A stretch of 64,000 bases of DNA from Streptomyces xantholiticus (GTDB lineage: Bacteria > Actinomycetota > Actinomycetes > Streptomycetales > Streptomycetaceae), in assembly GCF_014651015.1 (NCBI RefSeq), contig NZ_BMWB01000018.1, positions 1-64,000 of the forward strand. The letters are read 5' to 3'. The position numbers were made by a program, and so were the translations under genes. The notes under the pieces are model-generated. The model had not been told where the DNA came from and made no database searches. It worked only from the letters and a program-made list of their open reading frames with translations. Each line of letters begins with the position of its first letter. Positions within the stretch are counted from its first letter, which is position 1. Positions 17,513 through 26,371 of this stretch are shown here, piece by piece.

Positions 17513-17651
17513 CGTGCCCCTTCTTCCTGCGACAGTGACTGTAGACGGAAGCCGTTCGGATGCCGCCCCCGTGCCGGACCTATGGTCCGACGGTCACTCT
17601 ATCCACTTGGTACTGCGGTTCCAACTGCAAAGCGGGCCAAGGTCGTTCGCT

Positions 17652-18896
17652 TCAGCGTGCCCGTTTCCGTGCGGTATCCCTCAGGACCGTCGCCGTCCCT
17701 GCGATCACCGCCACCAGTACGACGCCGATTCCGAGCGCATAGGTTGCATAGCGCTCGTTGCGTTCCTGCGGGGTCTCCGTCATGGCCAGATGGGCCGGCT
17801 CCGGCGCGGGCGGTCTGGCCGGGCCGGGGTCCTCACGCGGGGCGGGCTGGGGCTTGTCGTCGCCGCTGAGGGCACGTACCGGGTCGATCACTCCCCAGCC
17901 GACGAAGTTGTCGTGGCCGTTGATGCTTCGAGTGGCCGTTTGCTCGATCTCGGCGATGATCTCGGCCGACGTCCACTTCGGGTGCTTGGCCGTCAGCAGG
18001 GCCGCCACTCCGGCGACGTACGGCGCGGAGAAGCTGGTGCCGTTGTCGACGCACTGCCCGTTGCCGGGAACAGTGGAGACGATGTCCACGCCCGGTGCGG
18101 CGACGCCGACGAATTCGCCGGCCTGGGAGAAGACCGCTCGCTCGTTGTTGCGGTCGGAGGAGGCAACGGCCAGCACACCCGGGAAAGCGGCGGGGAAGGT
18201 GTTCTTGGCCTTTCCGTCCATGCCGTCGTTGCCGGCGGATGCGACGACCACGATGCCGGCGGTTATCGCCCGCTGCACCGCCTTGTTGAGCGCCGAGTCG
18301 AGTCCGAGCGGCTTGGTGGTGTCCTGGGAGATGTTGATGACATCGGCGCGCTTGGCGATGGCGTGGTCGATCGCCGCGGCCATCGTCCGGTCGTTGCCGC
18401 TGTTGTTCTCGTCGTTCTGCCGGATCGGAATGATGGTCGACTCGGGCGCGATGCCCACGAAGCCGGTCCCCTCGCGGGGACGTGCGGCGATGATGCCCGC
18501 GACCTTGGTGCCGTGGCCCACCAGGTCGACCGTGCCGTCGGTCTTGCCTCGCTTCTCGTCGCTGTTGTTCTTGTCGGGCTTGAGGAGATCCATGCCCGTG
18601 GAGGCGTCGACGGCCGACTTGAGCTGGACGTTGTCGTTGTCGACGCCGGTGTCGATGACGGCGACCCGGACACCCTTGCCCTTGGTGTCCTGCCACAACT
18701 CGTCGAGCAGGACCCGCTGAAGAGGCCACGGAGTGCCCGCGATCTGCTCCTTCATGGGGAAGGTGCACTCGCCGCTGCCGTCGAGGGCGGCGCCGCCCGC
18801 CCCTTCGGCGGCCGCTGCGGCCGGGGGCGCGACCGTCAGGGCGGTGAGCAGTGCCACGGCGGCCGCCGCGGCGGCACGGCTGAGCGGATACAGCAT
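17652..18896 (-). CDS. mycP: Mycosin, type VII secretion subtilisin-like protease
   Basis: 414-residue membrane-anchored serine protease of the ESX complex. A Sec signal peptide (about 1-29, ending AAAAA) is followed by a subtilisin domain with the full triad: Asp82 in VIDTG, His128 in GHGTKVAG, Ser288 in GTSFSAP, and oxyanion Asn223 in SAGND. A proline-rich linker (about 345-372) leads to a C-terminal transmembrane helix (about 385-405) and a short basic tail, the standard mycosin layout. It lies 9 bp downstream of eccB. Confidence 0.94.
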   Translation of the reverse strand: MLYPLSRAAAAAAVALLTALTVAPPAAAAAEGAGGAALDGSGECTFPMKEQIAGTPWPLQRVLLDELWQDTKGKGVRVAVIDTGVDNDNVQLKSAVDASTGMDLLKPDKNNSDEKRGKTDGTVDLVGHGTKVAGIIAARPREGTGFVGIAPESTIIPIRQNDENNSGNDRTMAAAIDHAIAKRADVINISQDTTKPLGLDSALNKAVQRAITAGIVVVASAGNDGMDGKAKNTFPAAFPGVLAVASSDRNNERAVFSQAGEFVGVAAPGVDIVSTVPGNGQCVDNGTSFSAPYVAGVAALLTAKHPKWTSAEIIAEIEQTATRSINGHDNFVGWGVIDPVRALSGDDKPQPAPREDPGPARPPAPEPAHLAMTETPQERNERYATYALGIGVVLVAVIAGTATVLRDTARKRAR

Positions 18897-18905
18897 CGGC
18901 CCCCC

Positions 18906-20447
18906 TTACGAACCCTGCGGCTGGCGTGCGCTGTTGGTGTCCAGACGTGGACCCTTGGACAGAAACTCGGACCAGGCGATCGGCACCAGCGACGGGACGA
19001 TCTTGCCGTATCCGAGGCGGATCTGCGCCTGGCTGGGCTCGGGCCGACCGTCCTGCTGCTCCCCCTGGCCCCCGGCACCGATGTCGGAGCGCTCGGAGTC
19101 ACTGTCACCGTTCGCCTGGACCGCGTAGCGGAGTCCGGTGTCGGTCACCAGGAAGAGCGACCCGTCGGGCTTCGTCTGCTTGCCCTGGACCTGGGTGTAC
19201 AGCAGTCCCGAGCCGGGGGTGACGTAGGTGCTGGTGCCGCCCGCGGTGATCTCCGCCGGGTAGGCGGAACCGGCCCAGGTGGACAGGGTCGTACGGCCCT
19301 TGTCGTCGACCTTCCGCAGCACGCTGCACACGGTGTCGCGGCCGCCGGTCGCGGAGTTGACGTGCTCGGCCTTCTCCTGCGGCCAGCGCTTGTCCGCGGC
19401 GAAGACGTCCGGCTCCGGAGTGAAGGAGGCGGCGTCGACGACCGTCGCCTCGCCGCCCATGTCGAGCGCATCCGTCTGCGGAGAGTTGATCAGAAGCCAC
19501 GCCGTGAAATCCGAGACCGGCTGGACCTTGCCGTCGAGGACGACGTAGTGCTGCGGTCCGGCACCCGTCTGGGCCTGGAGCACCATGCCGACCTGGTCCT
19601 GCTCGGCGCTCAACCCGCCGCCTACACCGGCCGATGCGCCGACGTCACCAGGAATGACGGGGAAGTCGATCGGGCTGCCGTCGTGCAGGGTCGCCAGCCA
19701 GTCGTCAGTGACGGGCTGGGGCTCCGTCCGTTCGCCGACCAGTGCGCGGGTGAGGAAGTCGGCGTCGGCCTGGGTTCCGCGGACCAGGTACTTGGTTCCT
19801 GCCGCGTCGACCAGATAGCGCCCGCTCTTGCCCTCGACGTACAGGACCTGACCGCCCGTCAATTTCCCCCTGTCCTCGGTCCTCTTGAGGTCACGGTCGG
19901 CGAAGATGAACGTCGCCTTCTGCACCGACGCGCCCTTGCCGGCGCCCGGCTGCTCGCACACCGCCCAGCGCTTGGCCCTGGCCGCTTCCTTCTCGCTGGG
20001 CAGACGGTCGGGTGCGTACGGGATGCCGAGGATCGGGCCGCGGGGCGGCTTGCCCGAGTCGAGGATGTCGTCGGCTACCTGAATGACCTTGAACTGATCG
20101 GGCGTCAGCAGGAGCCGCGCGGAGGCCAGGTTCAGCACCGGGTGGAGCAGGACCTTCTTGTCCTTGCCCTTGCCGGTCTGGAGCACCACGTAGCGGGTGG
20201 TGGAGTCCTTGCCGACGATCACCTTGGTGCCCGGTGCCGCCCAGTCCTTGGGGGCCTTCGGCTTGAACATGCCGAAGGCGCCGAAGCCCGCGACGATCAG
20301 CACACCCACGATCAGACTCGGCACGATCGCGCGCAGCGGCCGGGGCGCACCCTCTTCCGTACCGGACGGGGAGGGTTGGAGGAATGCCGCCACCGTGCGC
20401 TTCTTCGCGAAGGTGTACGCATTGAGCTCATCCCGCCGTGATGCCAT
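18906..20447 (-). CDS. eccB: Type VII secretion protein EccB
   Basis: 513 residues. A cytosolic N-terminus with the family motif RRDELNAYTFAKKR (about 4-17) is followed by one transmembrane helix at about 40-61 and a large extracytoplasmic domain. Paired cysteines occur in the external domain (near VCEQPG and TVCSVL). It is the first gene of eccB>mycP>esxA>esxB and diverges from eccE over 218 bp. EccB is a core component of the ESX membrane complex. Confidence 0.93.
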   Translation of the reverse strand: MASRRDELNAYTFAKKRTVAAFLQPSPSGTEEGAPRPLRAIVPSLIVGVLIVAGFGAFGMFKPKAPKDWAAPGTKVIVGKDSTTRYVVLQTGKGKDKKVLLHPVLNLASARLLLTPDQFKVIQVADDILDSGKPPRGPILGIPYAPDRLPSEKEAARAKRWAVCEQPGAGKGASVQKATFIFADRDLKRTEDRGKLTGGQVLYVEGKSGRYLVDAAGTKYLVRGTQADADFLTRALVGERTEPQPVTDDWLATLHDGSPIDFPVIPGDVGASAGVGGGLSAEQDQVGMVLQAQTGAGPQHYVVLDGKVQPVSDFTAWLLINSPQTDALDMGGEATVVDAASFTPEPDVFAADKRWPQEKAEHVNSATGGRDTVCSVLRKVDDKGRTTLSTWAGSAYPAEITAGGTSTYVTPGSGLLYTQVQGKQTKPDGSLFLVTDTGLRYAVQANGDSDSERSDIGAGGQGEQQDGRPEPSQAQIRLGYGKIVPSLVPIAWSEFLSKGPRLDTNSARQPQGS

Positions 20448-20665
20448 GAGTCCCCATTGGTGAAGAAGGCACTGACTCCCCGCGGGGCCCGCGCGGTGAG
20501 CGCGGTCCCCGGGCCCGCAGTGTCGGACCGGCCCCCTACTATGCCTGTTGATCGATGGTGCTTGTGGGGCGGGTAGGGTGATCCAGCCGCCGGAAGCCTT
20601 GCTGGGCGGGGCTGGACAGGGGTGATCGGGATGAATCGGGGCCTAATGAACCGGGGGGTGCCCAG
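20448..20665. promoter_or_regulatory. Divergent eccB/eccE promoter region
   Basis: 218 bp between two outward-reading ESX genes. It must hold promoters for both blocks. A GC-rich imperfect palindrome (CCCCGCGGGGCCCGCGC through CGGGCCCG, about 20478-20518) lies close to eccB. No confident -35/-10 pair or known operator was recognised. Confidence 0.5.
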
Positions 20666-21964
20666 ATGACGGCTTCCGCGACGCGCGCGCGTCCCTCGGC
20701 CCGCAGAAGGTCGTCCACACCACCGGTTTCGCCGTCCACAGGTCCCGGTGCCCCACGCCTGCGTGCCCGGCCCGGCCACTTCGGCACGTTCCGACTGCAA
20801 CAACTCGTGCTGATCGAGACAGCCGCCGCTCTGGTGCTGGTGGCCTGGATCGTCGACCCGCTGTTGCTGGTCCCCGCGGGCGTGGTCGCGGCCCTGCTGG
20901 TGCTGCTCGCGGTGGTGCGCAGGCATCGCCGCTCGCTGCCCGAGTGGCTCTCCACGGTGTTCGCCCTGCGCGCCCGCACGCGGAGGGCCAGGTCCCTGGT
21001 CATCGCTCCGGACACCGAGCCGGGTCTGGCACCGGTCGTGGAGTGCGACCCGGCGCTGCGGACCTACACGTACAGCGACCGTGACCGGCGTCCGGTCGGA
21101 ATGATAGGCGACGGCACGTTCCTGACCGCCGTGCTCCAGGTCGAGGCGGGCACCACGGCACTTCGGGCCGACCGCACCGCCCGGCCCCTTCCCATGGCGC
21201 TGGTCAGGGACGTCATGGAGGTGGACGGCATCCGGCTGGAGTCTGCCCAGATCGTCCAGCACACCCAGCCCGCGCCTGCCCCGCATCTGCCGCAGCAGTC
21301 CATCGCGGCGCGCAACTACGCGCCGCTGCAGGCCCAGACCGGTTCACCGGCGCTGCGGATCACCTGGATAGCCCTGAAGCTCGACCCCGAACTGTGCCCC
21401 GAGGCGGTCGCCGCCCGCGGTGGTGGTCTCGAAGGTGCGCAGAAGTGTGTGGTGCGGGCCGCCGACCAGTTGGCGAGCCGTCTGACGGGCGCAGGCTTCA
21501 GGACGACCGTGCTCACCGAGCAGGAGCTGACGTCCGCCATCGCCACCTCGTCCTGTGCGAGCCCCATGGCCATCGCGCAGGCCGGCAGGTCCGAAGTGCC
21601 CACCCGGCGCACCCAGGAGACCTCCCGCACCTGGCGGATCGACGACCGCAGGCATACGACGTACTGGGTGGGCCGCTGGCCCGGGCTCGGCGGCGGTGGA
21701 GCATCGATGCCTCAGCTGGTGGCCCTGCTCACCTCGATTCCGGCGCTGGCGACGACATTCAGCCTGACGCTGGGTCAGGGAGACCGGCAGGGCGTGACCG
21801 TCACCGGTCATGTCCGGATCACCGGACGCAGCGACGAGGAACTCCTCGCCGCGCGCCACGAACTGGAGCGAGCGGCTCGCGGGGTCAAGACCGGCCTGGT
21901 GCGACTCGACCGCGAGCAGCTTCCCGGCATGCTCGCCACACTGCCGCTCGGGGGAGCCCGCTGA
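20666..21964 (+). CDS. eccE: Type VII secretion protein EccE
   Basis: 432 residues. After a basic, Ser/Pro-rich N-terminus, two transmembrane helices (about residues 47-95) lead to the EccE-type cytosolic domain containing GHFGTFRLQQ and the RTWRIDDRRHTTYWVGRWPG region. It is the peripheral member of the ESX core complex. It reads away from eccB and its stop overlaps the next start as TGATG, so the two are coupled. Confidence 0.85.
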   Translation: MTASATRARPSARRRSSTPPVSPSTGPGAPRLRARPGHFGTFRLQQLVLIETAAALVLVAWIVDPLLLVPAGVVAALLVLLAVVRRHRRSLPEWLSTVFALRARTRRARSLVIAPDTEPGLAPVVECDPALRTYTYSDRDRRPVGMIGDGTFLTAVLQVEAGTTALRADRTARPLPMALVRDVMEVDGIRLESAQIVQHTQPAPAPHLPQQSIAARNYAPLQAQTGSPALRITWIALKLDPELCPEAVAARGGGLEGAQKCVVRAADQLASRLTGAGFRTTVLTEQELTSAIATSSCASPMAIAQAGRSEVPTRRTQETSRTWRIDDRRHTTYWVGRWPGLGGGGASMPQLVALLTSIPALATTFSLTLGQGDRQGVTVTGHVRITGRSDEELLAARHELERAARGVKTGLVRLDREQLPGMLATLPLGGAR

Positions 21965-22683
21965 TGTCCGCATCCACCGCCAAGCCACGTATCGGTTTCG
22001 GCCTCGTCGGCCCCCGCAGGGACCGGCATGCGATGTCCCTGGACCAATTGGCCGCCCTGGCACTGCCGGTGGGGGACGACGGCATGGTCATCGGCGTCGA
22101 CGCCGAAGGCAGACCCGCCGTACTGGGCATCAACCGCCCCACTCCGTACGACGTGACGCTGATCGGCGGTCTGTGGACGGCTCAGGTCCTAGCGCTGCGC
22201 GCTGCCGCGACCGGGGCGAGGGTCACGGTCGAGACCGGTCGGGCGCCGGCGTGGACCACGCTCGCGCAGGCCGCGGGCGGCGGGCAGCAGTGCATCTCGC
22301 TGCACGATGTGGGCAGGGTGCCGCCGCAGGGCGCCTCTGCCGGGAGCCCGGTCGTCGTGGTGCGTGACTGCGGAATGCGGCCGCCGCGGGGGCGCGTCGT
22401 CTCCGGTCCGTGGCAGTCGGTGCTGACGCTGCTGCCGTATCTGAGCCCGGTCGCACCCCGGTTGATGGAGAAGTCGGGTCTGGTCGGCATACAGCGGGTC
22501 TCGCCGGACGAGGCCCGGCAGATCGGTCGCATCATGCATCTTCCCCAGGCGGAGACGGAGGCGCTCTCCACCCTCGCCGACGGGGTCACCCTCTGGTGCA
22601 CGCCGCGGGACCGTCAGTTCGTCATGACACAGCCCACCGACGCCGAGACCGGATTGTTGGGCAGCGCCCGGCGGATGGACTGA
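21964..22683 (+). CDS. ESX-locus protein of unknown function
   Basis: 239 residues, starting at the ATG of a TGATG overlap with eccE. No signal peptide, membrane helix, Walker motif or known catalytic motif is evident. The sequence reads as an alpha/beta protein resembling the soluble C-terminal part of EccE-like proteins (PYDVTLIGGLWTAQVLALRA). Translational coupling to eccE suggests a cytosolic ESX accessory or complex subunit; that is inference. A similar protein is found at this position in other Streptomyces ESX loci, from memory. Confidence 0.8.
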   Translation: MSASTAKPRIGFGLVGPRRDRHAMSLDQLAALALPVGDDGMVIGVDAEGRPAVLGINRPTPYDVTLIGGLWTAQVLALRAAATGARVTVETGRAPAWTTLAQAAGGGQQCISLHDVGRVPPQGASAGSPVVVVRDCGMRPPRGRVVSGPWQSVLTLLPYLSPVAPRLMEKSGLVGIQRVSPDEARQIGRIMHLPQAETEALSTLADGVTLWCTPRDRQFVMTQPTDAETGLLGSARRMD

Positions 22684-22968
22684 GCGGACCGGTTCCGTCA
22701 GGGGTTGCGCCGGTTTGCCCTGCCGGATTTCTCACCCTCTGGTGTACCCGGGTCACCGGGGGGCAGGGCGTGATGTACGGGACAGTGGCCGACGGCCGGA
22801 CGGGCCTGCCGCAGTGGCGTTGTCGGCGATTAGGCTGGGTCGGGGCAACAGCGGAAGAACCTGCGGGCAGTCCGACCGCGTCCCAGGGGGAGAGCCGGGC
22901 CGATCCGAAGAAGGCGGTGGCCCCCGGCCCCGACGGCACAAGGGTGCTCGACCACACCAGGAGGCAAA

Positions 22969-25900
22969 GTGAACGGCGATCGGGACGACATCCACGGGAG
23001 CTGGAACATTCCCGTCGACGAGTCCGACGCGGAGCCCGCCGAGATGACGGGTGAGTTCACCATCGACTACACCCCGCCTGCCTGGTACACGCAGAACGCG
23101 TCGGGCGACACCTCGGGCGCGGGCACCGGGCAGCAGACGCCCCCGCCGCCACCGCCGCAGGGTGCGCCCGTGGCGGTGCCGGGGCTGCCGGCAGGGAGCG
23201 GCTACGAGCCCAACTGGGTGGCTACGCCACCCTCTCCTGCTCCGCAGGAGCCCACACCGCCGCCTGGGGTGGTGCCTCCGGCCTCGCCGGTGCCGGCACC
23301 GGCTGCCGAGCAGACGCACCGACCCCCGTCGGAGGCGCCTGTGGCGCCGCCGGCGAACGAGCCCGCGGAGACCGCCGCCACGCCGCAGGAACCGGAGTTG
23401 TCGTGGCAGTCGTTCGGCGGAGGGGACGTGGAGAGTGGGTCCACGATGCGCTTCTCCGCCGGCGCACTGAAGCGCGAGATCGCCGAACGGGCCGCAGCGG
23501 AGGCGGCGGACGCGGGCGGGACGGACACCGGCTCCGGTGAGAGCCCGCTGGCGGCACCTGACGCCGGGACGGCGGCCGAGGGCCTGTCCACCGGCCCGGA
23601 AGCGTCGGTGGGCGACCTCGATGGGCGCAGCGACGGCGACGAGGCCGTTGCGACCGCCAACGCGGGCGGTACGGAGGGGGCGGAGGGCGACGCGAGCGCA
23701 GCGCCCACGGCTGACGGCTCCGACGCGCCGGCTTCGGCCCAGGACGACGAGAACGAGAACGAGAGCGACGACAGCGGTCAGGGCGAGGCCGACGCCGAAG
23801 CCGGACAAGGTGACATCACCACCGCGACCGCTCCGGCCGCCGACGACGACGAGCCCTCCGACGCCGTGCCGACCGTCGCGTCCCAGGCGTCCCAGCACTC
23901 CGGACCGACCGCTCCCGAGTCCCAGGACCCTCCGGCGGGAGGTCAGCCCTGGTCGCCCGCGCCGACGGCGCAGGGTGGCGGACTGCCGCCGCTCCCGCCC
24001 GAGTTCCAGCCGGCCGCACCGGCGGCCGCGCCGCAGTGGCCCGCGACGGCGGCGCCGGGACAGCCGGGCGGCTACGGCTTCCCGCAGCAGGGGCAGCAGC
24101 CGGGGCAGCCCGGGCAGCCGACACCCGGTGCACCCGCACCGCAGGGCGGCTACGGCTTCCCCCAGCAGACGGGACCGAGCCAGCAACCCGGAGCCGGTGC
24201 ACCCACACCCCAGAGCGGCTACGGCTTCCCCCATCAAACGGCTCCCGCCACGCCCGGACAACCCGCCCCCGGCGCGCCGTTGCCACCGGCCGCCACCGGC
24301 CCGGGCGCCGCAGCGCCGCAGGGTGGCTACGGCTTCCCCCAGCAGACAGGACCGAGCCAACAACCCGGAGCCGGTGCACCCACACCCCAGAGCGGCTACG
24401 GCTTCCCCCATCAAACGACTCCCGCCACGCCCGGACAACCCGCCCCCGGCGCGCCGTTGCCACCGGCCGCCACCGGCCCGGGCGCCGCGGCGCCCCAGAG
24501 CGGCTACGGCTTCCCCCAGCAGCCGGGGCAGCCCGGGCAGCCGACACCCGGTGCACCCGCACCGCAGGGCGGCTACGGCTTCCCCCAGCAAACGGGACCG
24601 AACCAACAACCCGGAGCCGGTGCACCCACACCCCAGAGCGGCTACGGCTTCCCCCAGCAAACGGGTCCCGCCACGCCCGGACAACCGGCACCCGGACAGC
24701 CCGCATCGGGCGCGCCCGGGCAACTGCCGCCACAGGCCGGCGCGCCGGCACCGCAGGGGCAGCCGTACCAGCCGCCCGGTCCGCCGATCGACCCGCGTAC
24801 CGGAGGGGCTTGGCCCACGCCGGTCACGCACGACCAGCGCGAGCGCTCGGTGCCCGGCGCTCCGCTCGGTTACACGGCGGCCGTCGAGCTGTCCTCGGAC
24901 CGGTTGCTGCGCAACAACAAGCAGAAGCCCAAGTCGAGCCGCAACCCCTCCGGCGCCACCCGCTTCAAGCTCGGCGGCAAGAAGGAGGAGGCAGAGCGGC
25001 AGCGGAAGCTCGACCTGATCCGTACGCCGGTGCTGTCCTGCTACCGGATCGCGGTCATCTCCCTCAAGGGCGGTGTCGGCAAGACGACGACCACCACGGC
25101 GCTGGGCTCGACCCTCGCGACGGAGCGGCAGGACAAGATCCTCGCCATCGACGCCAACCCGGACGCCGGCACCCTGGGCCGCCGGGTGCGCCGCGAGACC
25201 GGGGCCACCATCCGTGACCTGGTCCAGGCGATCCCGTACCTGAACTCGTACATGGACATCCGCCGCTTCACCTCGCAGGCGCCCTCCGGTCTGGAGATCA
25301 TCGCCAACGACGTGGACCCCGCCGTCTCGACGACGTTCAACGACGAGGACTACCGGCGCGCGATCGACGTGCTGGGCAAGCAGTACCCGATCATCCTCAC
25401 CGACTCGGGCACCGGCCTGCTCTACAGCGCGATGCGCGGGGTGCTGGACCTGGCCGACCAGCTGATCATCATTTCGACACCGTCCGTCGACGGCGCGAGC
25501 AGCGCGTCGACGACTCTGGACTGGCTCTCGGCGCACGGGTACGCGGAGTTGGTGCAGCGTTCGATAACGGTCATCTCCGGGGTCCGTGAGACCGGCAAGA
25601 TGATCAAGGTCGACGACATCGTGCAGCACTTCCAGACCCGTTGCCGCGGCGTGGTGGTCGTGCCGTTCGACGAACACCTCTCCGCGGGCGCGGAGGTCGA
25701 CCTCGACATGATGCGGCCCAAGACCCGTGAGGCGTATTTCAATCTCTCCGCGCTGATCGCCGAGGACTTCGTGCGTGCCCAGCAGCAGCAAGGGCTCTGG
25801 ACGGCGGACGGGAACCCTCCGCCCCAGGCCGCCCCGCCGATGCCGGGCCACGGCCAGGGGCAGTGGCAGGGCCAGGCCCAGCCCGGGCAGCCGGTTCCCG

Positions 25901-26172
25901 GGCAGCCGGGTCAGCCCGTGCCCGGCCACCCGTACCCGCCGCAGCACCAGCAGCCCCAGCCCCCGTACGGCGGGCCGCAGCAGGGGTATCCGCCGCAGGG
26001 TTGGCAGCAGCAGCCTCCCGCCCAGGCGCAGTCCCCGGGGAATCCGGCCGGTCCGCCGCCCCCGGCGGCCGGCGGACCTGATGCGCAGCAACAGGTTCCG
26101 CCGGGCCAGTTCCCGCCTGCCGGATGGTCGCAGCAGCAGCCTCCGCAAGCACCGCCAGCCCCTCAGCAGTAA
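22969..26172 (+). CDS. EspI-like protein: disordered repeat region plus MinD-type ATPase
   Basis: 1067 residues from GTG with AGGAGG upstream. The first ~660 residues are disordered: acidic, then Pro/Gln-rich with eight YGFP units. Residues about 695-945 form a ParA/MinD-type ATPase with the deviant Walker A KGGVGKTT (about 700-707), AIDANPDAGTLG and DSGTGL motifs. The last ~120 residues are again Pro/Gln/Gly-rich. This layout matches EspI of mycobacterial ESX-1, which links ATP level to secretion and lies in the ESX locus; Streptomyces ESX loci carry the same type. It is the last gene of the eccE block and is followed by a clear terminator. Confidence 0.88.
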   Translation: MNGDRDDIHGSWNIPVDESDAEPAEMTGEFTIDYTPPAWYTQNASGDTSGAGTGQQTPPPPPPQGAPVAVPGLPAGSGYEPNWVATPPSPAPQEPTPPPGVVPPASPVPAPAAEQTHRPPSEAPVAPPANEPAETAATPQEPELSWQSFGGGDVESGSTMRFSAGALKREIAERAAAEAADAGGTDTGSGESPLAAPDAGTAAEGLSTGPEASVGDLDGRSDGDEAVATANAGGTEGAEGDASAAPTADGSDAPASAQDDENENESDDSGQGEADAEAGQGDITTATAPAADDDEPSDAVPTVASQASQHSGPTAPESQDPPAGGQPWSPAPTAQGGGLPPLPPEFQPAAPAAAPQWPATAAPGQPGGYGFPQQGQQPGQPGQPTPGAPAPQGGYGFPQQTGPSQQPGAGAPTPQSGYGFPHQTAPATPGQPAPGAPLPPAATGPGAAAPQGGYGFPQQTGPSQQPGAGAPTPQSGYGFPHQTTPATPGQPAPGAPLPPAATGPGAAAPQSGYGFPQQPGQPGQPTPGAPAPQGGYGFPQQTGPNQQPGAGAPTPQSGYGFPQQTGPATPGQPAPGQPASGAPGQLPPQAGAPAPQGQPYQPPGPPIDPRTGGAWPTPVTHDQRERSVPGAPLGYTAAVELSSDRLLRNNKQKPKSSRNPSGATRFKLGGKKEEAERQRKLDLIRTPVLSCYRIAVISLKGGVGKTTTTTALGSTLATERQDKILAIDANPDAGTLGRRVRRETGATIRDLVQAIPYLNSYMDIRRFTSQAPSGLEIIANDVDPAVSTTFNDEDYRRAIDVLGKQYPIILTDSGTGLLYSAMRGVLDLADQLIIISTPSVDGASSASTTLDWLSAHGYAELVQRSITVISGVRETGKMIKVDDIVQHFQTRCRGVVVVPFDEHLSAGAEVDLDMMRPKTREAYFNLSALIAEDFVRAQQQQGLWTADGNPPPQAAPPMPGHGQGQWQGQAQPGQPVPGQPGQPVPGHPYPPQHQQPQPPYGGPQQGYPPQGWQQQPPAQAQSPGNPAGPPPPAAGGPDAQQQVPPGQFPPAGWSQQQPPQAPPAPQQ
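24061..24700 (+). repeat. Coding tandem repeats with YGFP units
   Basis: Eight copies of a [SG]GYGFP[QH]Q unit in the EspI-like protein, spaced 23 or 36 residues. The clearest period is 177 bp (59 residues): copy 1 at 24145-24321 and copy 2 at 24322-24498, nearly identical at DNA level, followed by partial copies to about 24700. The near-identity of synonymous bases points to recent duplication and a site prone to length change. Confidence 0.9.
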
Positions 26173-26197
26173 CGCGACAGAGGTCTGAACCAATGAG

Positions 26198-26225
26198 GGC
26201 CCGCACCGACTTCCCGGTGCGGGCC
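26198..26225 (+). terminator. Terminator after the ESX eccE block
   Basis: Perfect 11-bp stem GGCCCGCACCG/CGGTGCGGGCC with a 6-nt loop, followed by TTCGT, 26 bp past the stop of the EspI-like gene. It separates the ESX locus from the ABC importer operon. Confidence 0.75.
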
Positions 26226-26371
26226 TTCGTCGTATTCCCGCAGCCCACACGGGGTTTGAGGGGCCGTTGACGCGGCATGACCACCCTGATAAACCTTCGC
26301 TTCACCAGCTGGCGAACCAGAGATCACCAACCCGCCCTCTCCGTGCGAGTAATGACGCGAGGTCACTGTCC

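Noticed and set aside
24145..24498. Possible CRISPR-like or mobile repeat
   Set aside because: The repeats are in frame within a coding sequence, have no spacers of constant size and encode YGFP units.
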